A stretch of DNA of 5,976 bases from CAYMDS01 sp964576705 (GTDB lineage: Bacteria > Patescibacteriota > Microgenomatia > Levybacterales > UBA12049). The notes under the pieces were generated by a model. It was not told the DNA's origin. It saw only the letters and a program-made list of their open reading frames with translations, and made no database searches. Shown here piece after piece: positions 1 through 5,731 of this stretch. The translations under genes were made by a program, and so were the position numbers. Positions within the stretch are counted from its first letter, which is position 1; every line of letters begins with the position of its first letter. Location: positions 1 through 5,976 of the forward strand of contig CAZNVI010000061.1 in NCBI GenBank assembly GCA_964576705.1. The letters are read 5' to 3'.

Positions 1-38
1 CAAATATAGACAAGTTTACGGGAATTTGATAAACTTAT

Positions 39-42
39 AGGA
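39..42 (+). promoter_or_regulatory. Ribosome binding site of ahcY
   Basis: AGGA lies five bases before the ATG at 48. It is the clearest Shine-Dalgarno match in the window; most other genes here have none. No convincing promoter is visible in the 47 bases upstream, so the gene may be transcribed from outside the window or from an upstream operon. Confidence 0.5.
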
Positions 43-47
43 TTAGA

Positions 48-1310
48 ATGACCAAGCAATACGACATAAAAGACGTTTCACTCGCGAAAGAAGGAAAAAT
101 GAAAATTGAATGGGCCAGTCAGCAGATGCCTGTGCTGCGCATCATTCGCGAGCGATTTAAGATTGATAAACCCCTTAAAGGAATACGCCTGGGAGCATGT
201 CTACATATCACTTCAGAAACAGCTAATCTATTAATCACACTCAAAGAAGGAGGCGCCAATGTAATAGCCTGTGCTTCAAATCCGTTATCTACTCAGGATA
301 TGGTTGCAGCGTCTTTAGTAAAAGATTTCTCAATACCGGTCTTTGCAATTAAGGGTGAAGATAATAATATTTACTATAAACATTTAAATCTCGTTTTGGA
401 CACTATGCCGCATATAACCATGGATGACGGAGCGGATCTCGTCTCACTTCTTCATACGAAAAGAAAGAATCAAATTAAGGATGTACTCGGATCATCTGAA
501 GAGACCACTACAGGAGTTATCCGTCTTAAAGCAATGGAGAAAGATGATGCTTTAAAAATACCAGTCGTCGCTGTAAATGATTCCGATACGAAACATATGT
601 TTGATAACCGATATGGAACAGGTCAATCTACAATGGACGGGGTTATAAGAGCCACAAATCTATTAATCGCAGGAAAAATCGTAGTAGTAGCAGGTTATGG
701 CTGGTGTTCAAGAGGAATTGCCTCAAGGGCAAAGGGACTGGGAGCAAAAGTAATAATTACAGAGATAAATCCTATACGCGCGCTTGAAGCAAGTATGGAT
801 GGATTTGACGTAATGAGGATGAATGATGCTGTAAAACTTGGAGATATTTTTATATCAGCTACTGGCGATAAGCATGTGATTACACTTACTCACATGCAAT
901 CGATGAAAAACGGAGCGTTAGTTGCAAACTCAGGGCATTTCGATATCGAAATAGATATAGCTGGTCTTGAGAAAGCTAAAAAAGGGAAAAGAAGAATCCG
1001 AAATCAGCTTGATGAATATCTTTTGAAAAACGGGAAAAAGCTCTATGTAGCAGGCGAAGGAAGACTTGTAAATCTGGCTGCTGCTGAAGGTCATCCTGCC
1101 GAAGTTATGGATATGAGCTTTGCTAATCAAGCATTAGCCGCGGAATGGATAGTCCAAAACAGAGGTAAATTGGAGAATAAAGTCTATACGCTTCCAAAAA
1201 AACTGGATACACAGGTAGCCTCTCTAAAGCTTGAAGCCATGGGAATTCAAATTGATAAATTAACAACAGAGCAAAAAAAATACCTTACTTCGTGGAAAGA
1301 GGGAACTTAA
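48..1310 (+). CDS. ahcY: Adenosylhomocysteinase, archaeal/Thermotoga type
   Basis: This 420-residue cytosolic enzyme reversibly hydrolyses S-adenosylhomocysteine to homocysteine and adenosine, using bound NAD, and so clears the product of SAM-dependent methyltransferases. Seen: substrate-domain CLHITSETAN (51-60), DDGAD (126-130), SEETTTG (150-156), NDSDTKHMFDN with K182 and D186 (177-187), NAD-domain AGYGWCSRG (215-223), TEINPIRALEA (238-248), SGHFD with H297, and N342/H349 near GRLVNLAAAEGHP. By analogy with the human enzyme, these cover the catalytic Asp, Glu, Lys, Asp and His positions. The protein ends YLTSWKEGT, the short C-terminus of archaeal and Thermotoga enzymes, without the Lys/Tyr tail that completes the neighbouring NAD site in the long form. 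The third glycine of GxGxxG is Ser221 and the family Asp after TE(V/I) is Asn241. The ATG is supported by an AGGA five bases upstream. The gene is tail to tail with the DUF4230 gene. Some archaeal homologues prefer S-inosylhomocysteine, which sequence alone cannot exclude. Confidence 0.96.
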   Translation: MTKQYDIKDVSLAKEGKMKIEWASQQMPVLRIIRERFKIDKPLKGIRLGACLHITSETANLLITLKEGGANVIACASNPLSTQDMVAASLVKDFSIPVFAIKGEDNNIYYKHLNLVLDTMPHITMDDGADLVSLLHTKRKNQIKDVLGSSEETTTGVIRLKAMEKDDALKIPVVAVNDSDTKHMFDNRYGTGQSTMDGVIRATNLLIAGKIVVVAGYGWCSRGIASRAKGLGAKVIITEINPIRALEASMDGFDVMRMNDAVKLGDIFISATGDKHVITLTHMQSMKNGALVANSGHFDIEIDIAGLEKAKKGKRRIRNQLDEYLLKNGKKLYVAGEGRLVNLAAAEGHPAEVMDMSFANQALAAEWIVQNRGKLENKVYTLPKKLDTQVASLKLEAMGIQIDKLTTEQKKYLTSWKEGT

Positions 1311-1314
1311 AATA

Positions 1315-1923
1315 TCAACATTCTCCAAGTGGGATATTTATGACCACTGTTGTAAATCCTAACGCTTTAAGCAACGCTGTTAATTGAGTTCTGCCGTTTT
1401 TAGAAGCTTCATCCAATACGCCACCACTGCAAGCAGCTTCCAAGATAGATTCTTCAGCTGCGAGTCTTGCTTCAGACTCAAGATCCTTATCTCCCTTAGT
1501 CAACAAGCCTTGTCTTCTATCATAAACTCTGGTTTTATCATTATCCAGTTTTGACAAAAGTATAAGTGGTTTTGGAAGAGTAATAGTTACGTTTTTACTT
1601 TCTACGACGATATCGTCTTTGCTTAAGGTAGATAAATCAAATCCAGCTATTACTTCCCCATGTGCTATAAGTAGCAATCGGTCACCAAAGAAAAACTCTT
1701 TAAGATCAGAACTGGAAGTCCCAGCATCTATTACTTTTTCTATCGTAAAAGACGCTGTTTCAAATCTATCCAGAGATTGTAGCTTCAATACAATAGCAGT
1801 ACTATCAGTATTAATATTGTATTTTTCTTGAGTTGGATTTTGCCTGAAAGCATAAATATAAAAACCCGCAACAAACATCAATAGTAATATAAGTACTAAA
1901 AATATAAACCTCATACTTTTCAT
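1315..1923 (-). CDS. DUF4230 family membrane-anchored protein
   Basis: This 202-residue protein has one N-terminal hydrophobic segment (about 5-25) followed by a soluble domain, so it is probably a single-pass protein facing outward. The soluble part carries the DUF4230 pattern: LQSLDRFETASFTIEKVID (48-66), GDRLLLIAHGEVIAGFDLS (80-98), a beta stretch ITLPKPLILLS, then VYDRRQGLLTKGDKDLE (133-149) and a helical AAEESILEAACSGGVLDEA stretch (155-173). The molecular role of the family is unknown; family membership comes from recalled motifs. Two in-frame ATGs (codons 1 and 4) are possible starts and neither has a Shine-Dalgarno sequence. It lies 113 bases downstream of the DinB gene on the same strand, separated by a strong hairpin, so it is probably its own transcription unit. 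Its stop lies four bases from the ahcY stop on the opposite strand. Confidence 0.85.
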   Translation of the reverse strand: MKSMRFIFLVLILLLMFVAGFYIYAFRQNPTQEKYNINTDSTAIVLKLQSLDRFETASFTIEKVIDAGTSSSDLKEFFFGDRLLLIAHGEVIAGFDLSTLSKDDIVVESKNVTITLPKPLILLSKLDNDKTRVYDRRQGLLTKGDKDLESEARLAAEESILEAACSGGVLDEASKNGRTQLTALLKALGFTTVVINIPLGEC

Positions 1924-1998
1924 AATAATTTGTATTTCTGATTTTACATTATGAACTAGCGAAAATAAAGTAATCGGTTAATGTTGTTCTTTAAATAC

Positions 1999-2036
1999 AT
2001 CTTTTTGTACTTTCTGTCTAGAAAGTACAAAAAGAT
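1999..2036. repeat. Perfect 17-bp inverted repeat (hairpin) abutting the DinB stop codon
   Basis: Arms at 1999-2015 and 2020-2036 are exact reverse complements (ATCTTTTTGTACTTTCT) around the four-base loop GTCT. On the minus strand the stem begins at the first base after the TGA of the DinB gene. Neither strand has a U-tract after the stem (minus continues GTATTTAAAG), so it is not a textbook intrinsic terminator. It could still form or protect the 3' end of the methyltransferase-DinB mRNA, or be a small palindromic repeat element. No second copy is present in this window. Confidence 0.9.
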
Positions 2037-2519
2037 TCACTTATGTCCCTTTGGCCATGTGCCCATTACTTGCCTTAAAATCGCGAATTCTCCGATATGA
2101 TATGAATTATGGTCAATTACTAGAAGTATTTCCCGGATTATAGTCTGTCCTGTACCACCTTTTACCTTCGCTGATAAATCTACCTTAGAATCTTTTACCA
2201 TCTTTATCAGTCTCTCCAAATCTTTTTTATATCCTTTTATAGTTTCATTCCACATTTTCTTATCTGCTTTAGTAACTTTCTTCGGCCAATATTCATCTGG
2301 CCATTTAGGCTCTTTATATTTAGACTCCAGCATAAAATCCACTATGTCTTTTTGGGTATATCTAATGTGCTCAAGAAGCATCCAAGGGGTGTAATCTACA
2401 TTCAAAGGAAATTCATTAACTCTCGTGATCGGAAAGTCCGCCACGGCATCAACGAAAGTCATATGCGCTTGTGCAGTAGCTAAGAATGAAGCCAATTGTT
2501 CTCGAATAATATTATTCAT
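2037..2519 (-). CDS. DinB/DfsB-like four-helix metalloprotein
   Basis: This 160-residue cytosolic protein belongs to the DinB/YfiT superfamily, small four-helix bundles that bind a divalent metal through three histidines. Seen: an early LLEHIR with H51 and a late DHNSYHIGE with H137 and H141, spaced as the metal triad of the family. WPDEYWPKK (73-81) and the C-terminal ILRQVMGTWPKGHK match the subgroup often named DfsB or 'DinB family protein'. Some superfamily members are thiol-dependent transferases (bacillithiol or mycothiol S-transferase, maleylpyruvate isomerase); the substrate here is not deducible. The ATG at 2519 has no Shine-Dalgarno sequence. The gene starts 26 bases after the methyltransferase stop, so co-transcription and possibly coupled translation are likely. 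The reading frame ends directly at a 17-bp hairpin. Confidence 0.85.
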   Translation of the reverse strand: MNNIIREQLASFLATAQAHMTFVDAVADFPITRVNEFPLNVDYTPWMLLEHIRYTQKDIVDFMLESKYKEPKWPDEYWPKKVTKADKKMWNETIKGYKKDLERLIKMVKDSKVDLSAKVKGGTGQTIIREILLVIDHNSYHIGEFAILRQVMGTWPKGHK

Positions 2520-2545
2520 ATATTTAAAACTAGAAGATGCTCAAT

Positions 2546-3361
2546 CTATAACTTCCTAAAATATCCATGCGCTTCCCCACCCGCAAGAAGCACATTTACT
2601 TTCTCCTTTTTATTTCTAAAAAACTCATCACATGCTTTCTTAACACCAGGCAATATATTATTTACATCATGTATTTTTGGATCACAATAATCATCTATGA
2701 CTACAACCGCTCCAAAAGACAATCTCGGGTAAACATATTTTAAACTTTCAAAAATAGATGAGTAAAAATCTCCATCAAGATGAGCGAAGCTAATCTTCTT
2801 AGGTAATCCTTTCGGCAAAGTATCCGAGAACCATCCTTCGTGAATGACCGGCAGTTTAGTTTTATGTTTTTTGAAATTTTGTATCAGGTTCTCTTTTTGA
2901 GTTCTACAACTACCAGAATAGAAAACGGTATTACCATCCTTTTTTGATTTATCCGGTAACCCCTCAAAAGAATCATATACATGAATTCTTTTTTTGGAAC
3001 TTAATTGGTCTAAGGTTTTCTGCATCAAAACTGACGTAGTTCCGTCATAACAGCCGAGCTCGACTATGTCTCCCGGAATATCTAGCAGTATGACCTGCGT
3101 TAATAGATGATAAATATTGACTGCCTGCTCTATATTCGACCAATCTCCGTCTAGCATGTTTTCTTTCGAATCAAATTTACTGGAGTATTTAATTTTAAAA
3201 ATCCTATTTAAGTTATCGTTTTTAAATTTTAGCTTTAGAAATCTCTGATTAGAATTAAAGGTTTTAATTATAGAGGAAAGAATTTTTCTCTTATAATCTA
3301 TTTTATTTTCTTTTTTCTGGAGAGTTAAAATGAATGTATTATCAATACTATTATTCCTCAT
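2546..3361 (-). CDS. TylF/MycF-type SAM-dependent O-methyltransferase
   Basis: This 271-residue class I methyltransferase resembles the TylF/MycF (macrocin O-methyltransferase) family, Mg2+-dependent enzymes that methylate sugar hydroxyls. Seen: SAM-binding motif I VELGCYDGTTS (100-110), YDSFEGLPD (129-137) for the ribose-binding acid, a conserved GWFSDTLP (176-183), HLDGDFYSS (194-202) and VIDDY (221-225). D196/D198 and D223/D224 fit the metal and catalytic Asp positions of MycF. The first 65 residues are Lys/Asn/Ile-rich and not part of the recognisable domain; they could be a lid or substrate-binding extension, and M69 would be the next Met. No macrolide or glycan pathway genes surround it, so a cell-surface glycan or exopolysaccharide sugar is a more likely substrate than an antibiotic (inference). 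It is followed 26 bases later by the DinB gene. Its product S-adenosylhomocysteine is the substrate of the ahcY product. Confidence 0.88.
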   Translation of the reverse strand: MRNNSIDNTFILTLQKKENKIDYKRKILSSIIKTFNSNQRFLKLKFKNDNLNRIFKIKYSSKFDSKENMLDGDWSNIEQAVNIYHLLTQVILLDIPGDIVELGCYDGTTSVLMQKTLDQLSSKKRIHVYDSFEGLPDKSKKDGNTVFYSGSCRTQKENLIQNFKKHKTKLPVIHEGWFSDTLPKGLPKKISFAHLDGDFYSSIFESLKYVYPRLSFGAVVVIDDYCDPKIHDVNNILPGVKKACDEFFRNKKEKVNVLLAGGEAHGYFRKL

Positions 3362-3373
3362 TCTTAAGTGATA

Positions 3374-3402
3374 AGTTTAACAGCCTAAGCTAAAAAGTGC
3401 AA
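3374..3402 (-). promoter_or_regulatory. Candidate promoter of the methyltransferase gene
   Basis: On the minus strand TTGCAC (3402-3397) and TAAACT (3379-3374) are 17 bases apart, and the -10 is preceded by TG plus one base, giving an extended -10. Neither hexamer is perfect. Predicted transcription would begin near 3367, leaving a leader of about six bases before the ATG at 3361. There is no clear Shine-Dalgarno sequence in that space. Confidence 0.4.
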
Positions 3403-3423
3403 TTCTAAAGTAAGCCCCGACGG

Positions 3424-3446
3424 ACTGAAAATCAGTTTAGATTTTC
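3424..3446 (+). repeat. Two overlapping, mutually exclusive small inverted repeats
   Basis: ACTGA (3424-3428) pairs with TCAGT (3432-3436) across AAA, and GAAAATC (3427-3433) pairs with GATTTTC (3440-3446) across a six-base loop. The two share bases, so only one can form. They lie in the divergent spacer between the methyltransferase and the membrane protein, upstream of both promoter candidates, so they are more likely DNA-level than mRNA-level signals. No other structure is clear in that 159-base spacer. Confidence 0.5.
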
Positions 3447-3475
3447 TCTACAATTTCACCTGAGGATGGAATCTA

Positions 3476-3503
3476 TTGACAGATTTATTCTGACAAATAT
3501 AAA
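3476..3503 (+). promoter_or_regulatory. Strong sigma-70-type promoter of the membrane protein gene
   Basis: A perfect TTGACA -35 (3476-3481) is followed after 16 bases by TATAAA (3498-3503). This is the best -35 match in the window. The predicted start near 3510 gives a leader of about 11 bases. GGTAGAG (3507-3513), seven bases before the ATG at 3521, is purine-rich but only a weak Shine-Dalgarno match and would be partly cut off by that start. Confidence 0.7.
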
Positions 3504-3520
3504 TATGGTAGAGTAAATAT

Positions 3521-4204
3521 ATGCCTACGTATTTCGGCGCATTCATCTTCGGCTTACCTGTCTGGTTAGTTTTATTTATTCATAGAAAAGACTTGAGACA
3601 TAAAATGATTTATATGAGCATACTCGTGATGTCGATTGCTTTAGCCGATATCTTCCTTATCCCGACTTATTGGAAACCTGTAACATTGGGCAATCTCTTT
3701 GGTCTATCGATCGATATTTTCACTTTACTTTTTGGTTTTTTAACTGGCGGTATATCAGCGGTTCTATATGAAGAGATTATAAAACAAACCGGCATTCGTA
3801 GTAATAATAAACATCATCCATTAAAATTCTTAATCTGCCTAGGCCCTTTGGTGCTGATAGGACTGGAAGCCTTTACCGCATTGAATTTCATGTATAGCGT
3901 ATTAATATCAACTGCGATTATGATTCTTATCATCCTTTTTATACGCCCTGACTTACTATTCGATGTGATATTAAGTGGAATTTTCTTTGCTACTATTTAT
4001 ACACTTCTTCTATCATTATATATTTATATTTTCCCAGAAGTACTTAATACATGGAACTTTGCAGACTTTCCGCAAAAAATAATATTTAATGTTCCTCATT
4101 ACGAAATAATTTGGGCATTTACTACAGGTGCTTTCCTAGGCCCCTTTTATGAGTTCAGTCATGACTTAGTATTGAAACCATATCCACCTCAAAAAAGGAA
4201 ATAA
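3521..4204 (+). CDS. Polytopic membrane protein, lycopene-cyclase-domain-like, with duplicated halves
   Basis: This 227-residue integral membrane protein has about six to seven hydrophobic segments (roughly 3-21, 29-47, 62-82, 102-122, 124-141, 146-171 and 195-210) and a basic C-terminus. It is built from two similar halves. FIHRKDL (19-25) matches FIRPDL (140-145). The block W51 to YE 83-84 matches W178 to YE 210-211 without gaps at an offset of 127, with W, F, T, G, Y and E identical. Its layout (helix pair, W, a loop, then a G/P-x-acid helix ending in G...YE) recalls the CrtYc/CrtYd-type lycopene cyclase domain family, a weak resemblance from memory. The paired acids expected in such cyclases (PxEE) are only partly kept: SIDI in half one and PHYE in half two. 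No carotenoid genes are nearby, so cyclase activity is not supported. It is expressed divergently from the methyltransferase and convergently with the Ig-like gene. Confidence 0.8.
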   Translation: MPTYFGAFIFGLPVWLVLFIHRKDLRHKMIYMSILVMSIALADIFLIPTYWKPVTLGNLFGLSIDIFTLLFGFLTGGISAVLYEEIIKQTGIRSNNKHHPLKFLICLGPLVLIGLEAFTALNFMYSVLISTAIMILIILFIRPDLLFDVILSGIFFATIYTLLLSLYIYIFPEVLNTWNFADFPQKIIFNVPHYEIIWAFTTGAFLGPFYEFSHDLVLKPYPPQKRK

Positions 4205-4208
4205 ATTT

Positions 4209-4256
4209 AAAAAATATTTATCGAAAAATTAGCTAAAAAATTTGTCGAAAATGGTC
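4209..4256 (+). repeat. Imperfect A-rich direct repeat in the convergent spacer
   Basis: Two adjacent units, about 4209-4234 and 4235-4256, share A6-T, a (T)TCGAAAA core and an end like AGCT/GTCT. They fill the space between the stop codons of the + membrane protein and the - Ig-like gene. They may simply reflect low-complexity AT-rich sequence. No hairpin plus U-tract terminator is visible here for either gene. Confidence 0.3.
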
Positions 4257-4300
4257 TTCTCCTCATATTAAATAAACAGTGCGTTCATGAAAATGAAAAA

Positions 4301-4879
4301 CTATTTTTTAGGATGTAATGTTATTGTTAGAAATGCAAATGTAACAATTGATCCGGCGATGAACCCCACGAAAGCAACACCTGTAAAAACCCATATTCGT
4401 TTTATGACCTCTTGTTTGGTAAAAAATGATATCGGCTCTCGAACATGAATTTCCAATCCGGCGCTTTCGTTTTCTATATCATCTCCCCAAATAAATTCAA
4501 TATCATAAAATCCTTCTTTACTAAACTTATAAGCTAATCCCACTATGCCATTCGCATCAGCTTGCGATTTTTCCTGATAAATTATCTCGCTTTCTGTTTC
4601 GCTTTCTTTCTCAATGTATGTTTTAGTCTTAAATTTTTTAATAATCAGTTTTCCATTTATATTTGTTGCTGGTGTCCCATCCTCCATCTTTAGTTCGAAA
4701 TTTACCTGCACATCTTCCCCGACAAAAGGAGATAAAGGGTCTTGAGAAATACTGACCTTATAGTCATTTATTATTTGTTGATTTTCTTGATGTGCGAAAA
4801 TCAGTAAAGGTGAAATATAAACTGAATAAAAAAAACAAAGCGAAAAGAATACGCCAAATAAGACCTTACTTAAAACCAT
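4301..4879 (-). CDS. Exported Ig-like (YtkA-like) protein with C-terminal membrane anchor
   Basis: This 192-residue protein has an N-terminal hydrophobic signal (about 3-29, possible cleavage after IFA before HQEN), an extracytoplasmic beta-rich domain (40-148) and one C-terminal transmembrane helix (162-187) ending in HPKK. The domain pattern DPLSPFVGEDVQVNFEL, then MEDGTPATNINGKLIIKK, ANGIVGLAYKFSKEGFYDIEF and GLEIHVREP resembles YtkA-like or FixH-like Ig folds, in which DG-P and an EG-Y/F-x-I turn recur. The exact family is uncertain. The topology predicts a single outward-facing Ig domain tethered at the cell surface; ligand or partner is unknown. No alternative ATG, GTG or TTG occurs before residue 65, so the ATG at 4879 is the only sensible start. 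It has no Shine-Dalgarno sequence and sits on the edge of a 10-bp inverted repeat. It follows the hydrolase gene by 83 bases on the same strand. Confidence 0.75.
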   Translation of the reverse strand: MVLSKVLFGVFFSLCFFYSVYISPLLIFAHQENQQIINDYKVSISQDPLSPFVGEDVQVNFELKMEDGTPATNINGKLIIKKFKTKTYIEKESETESEIIYQEKSQADANGIVGLAYKFSKEGFYDIEFIWGDDIENESAGLEIHVREPISFFTKQEVIKRIWVFTGVAFVGFIAGSIVTFAFLTITLHPKK

Positions 4880-4920
4880 ATTATACTTAGTGTAGCAAAA
4901 ACATTTTTAGAAGTATAATA
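4879..4920 (-). repeat. 10-bp inverted repeat overlapping the start codon of the Ig-like gene
   Basis: TATTATACTT (4879-4888) and AAGTATAATA (4911-4920) are exact reverse complements separated by 22 bases. The arm next to the gene includes the A of its ATG. The spacer contains a possible extended -10 (TGCTACACT, 4897-4889) that would start transcription about three bases before the ATG. The dyad could be an operator, or in read-through RNA from the hydrolase a hairpin touching the start codon. Confidence 0.55.
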
Positions 4921-4928
4921 CTTCAGAG

Positions 4929-4950
4929 ATTCCACCTGGAATGCTGGAAT
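4929..4950 (-). repeat. Short inverted and direct repeat downstream of the hydrolase
   Basis: ATTCCA (4929-4934) is followed by TGGAAT at 4937-4942 and again at 4945-4950, so the first arm can pair with either copy (loops of 2 or 10 bases). It lies 13 bases beyond the hydrolase stop codon. Neither pairing has a U-tract on the minus strand, so terminator function is doubtful. Confidence 0.35.
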
Positions 4951-4962
4951 TTTATATACAGT

Positions 4963-5731
4963 TTACTCTTTAAGCACCTTTGCTGTATTGATAATGAATT
5001 CTGAAACTGTTCTTAACATTTGCTCTCTGTGCTCGGACTGACTATATACATGATCTGACTCTTTTACAACTACAAGTTTACAGTTTGGAATTAATTTAGA
5101 AATTTTTATACTCTGCTCTACTGGTACAGCTTCGTCTTTATCCCCATGTATTATAAGTGTCAAAACTTTAATATTTGGAGCCGCTTTATATCCATCATTT
5201 TTTATAGCATCTTCATAAAATGAATAATTAAGTATCAAATTCTTTTCTTTATTATATTCTCTAAATCCTTTTTTCTTCCAATTATTTAAGAATTCTTCTC
5301 CGTTTTCTTTATATTTTTCTTCATAATTACTTACAGGTGATTTTAATACTAATAGTTTAATATCGTTTGTCTTAGACGCAGCCATTATGCTTGATATCCC
5401 TCCAAAACTTGAGCCAAGCAAACCTATGTTTTTATACCCTCCGTCTTTAAGATATCTTATAGCTTGCAAGATACAATCACATGCTTCACTAACGTCGCAT
5501 TCCTCAAATTTTCCATCAGATTCCCCATGTCCATACAAATCTATTCTAAATGATGATATTTCAGCCTGATCGAGGATTTCCGTGAGTTTAACAAAATTTT
5601 TTGTGTATTTACTTGAACTGTGACCATGAACAAAAAGTATAATCGGTTTAGTTTTATCTCCTGTGGGATTTGAAAGTACACCTATGAGTTTATTCCCTTT
5701 TTGAATTTGTGAAGTGAACTTTTTGCTCCAT
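4963..5731 (-). CDS. Alpha/beta hydrolase, frameshifted 11 codons after the start
   Basis: This is a serine hydrolase of the alpha/beta fold, probably an esterase or peptidase-like cytosolic enzyme of unknown substrate. The ATG at 5731 opens MEQKVHFTNSK, but the A5 run at 5698-5702 then shifts the frame and gives a TAA at 5690-5692. Reading one A fewer continues as GNKLIGVLSNPTGD, a typical family N-terminus, for about 255 residues in total. Motifs (reconstructed numbering): oxyanion VHGHSSS (34-40), RIDLYGHGESDG (62-73), nucleophile elbow GSSFGG with S108, HGDKDEAVP with D199, and SDHVY with H227. The triad is complete. The uninterrupted frame has no ATG or GTG start; its first usable codon is TTG at 5538, which would remove the first strands and the oxyanion loop, so I reject that start. 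It is a fresh frameshift, a sequencing indel or a recoded gene. An extended -10 lies 11 bases upstream of the ATG. Confidence 0.85.

Noticed and set aside
1311..1314. A bidirectional terminator between ahcY and the DUF4230 gene
   Set aside because: The stop codons are four bases apart and no hairpin with U-tract spans the junction; any terminator would have to lie within coding sequence.
1999..2036. Classical intrinsic terminator
   Set aside because: No run of U follows the stem on either strand; it is reported as an inverted repeat instead.
2037..2039. UGA recoded as glycine, as in some CPR lineages
   Set aside because: The DinB and DUF4230 genes end at TGA exactly where their families end, and continuing past the DinB TGA would translate the hairpin.
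3420..3446. CTGAAAA flanked by partial complementarity, looking like a tRNA-Phe anticodon loop
   Set aside because: The five-base anticodon stem does not pair around that loop, and no acceptor stem, T-loop or D-loop is found on either side.
4880..4885. TATAAT directly before the ATG of the Ig-like gene as its -10
   Set aside because: Transcription would then begin inside the gene, past the only usable start codon. The match is explained by the inverted repeat.
4963..5538. TTG at 5538 as the start of the hydrolase
   Set aside because: The same frame upstream encodes the oxyanion loop VHGHSSS and further family-like sequence back to the A5 run, and a good extended -10 sits just before the ATG at 5731.
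5387..5569. Open frames antisense to the larger genes (also 930-1130, 1619-1831 and 2496-2690)
   Set aside because: They lie opposite genes with clear family motifs and encode low-complexity peptides with no recognisable domain.
5672..5680. GAAAGTACA, identical to part of the 17-bp hairpin arm
   Set aside because: Only nine AT-rich bases match, it lies inside the hydrolase coding sequence, and it lacks a partner arm, so chance is sufficient.
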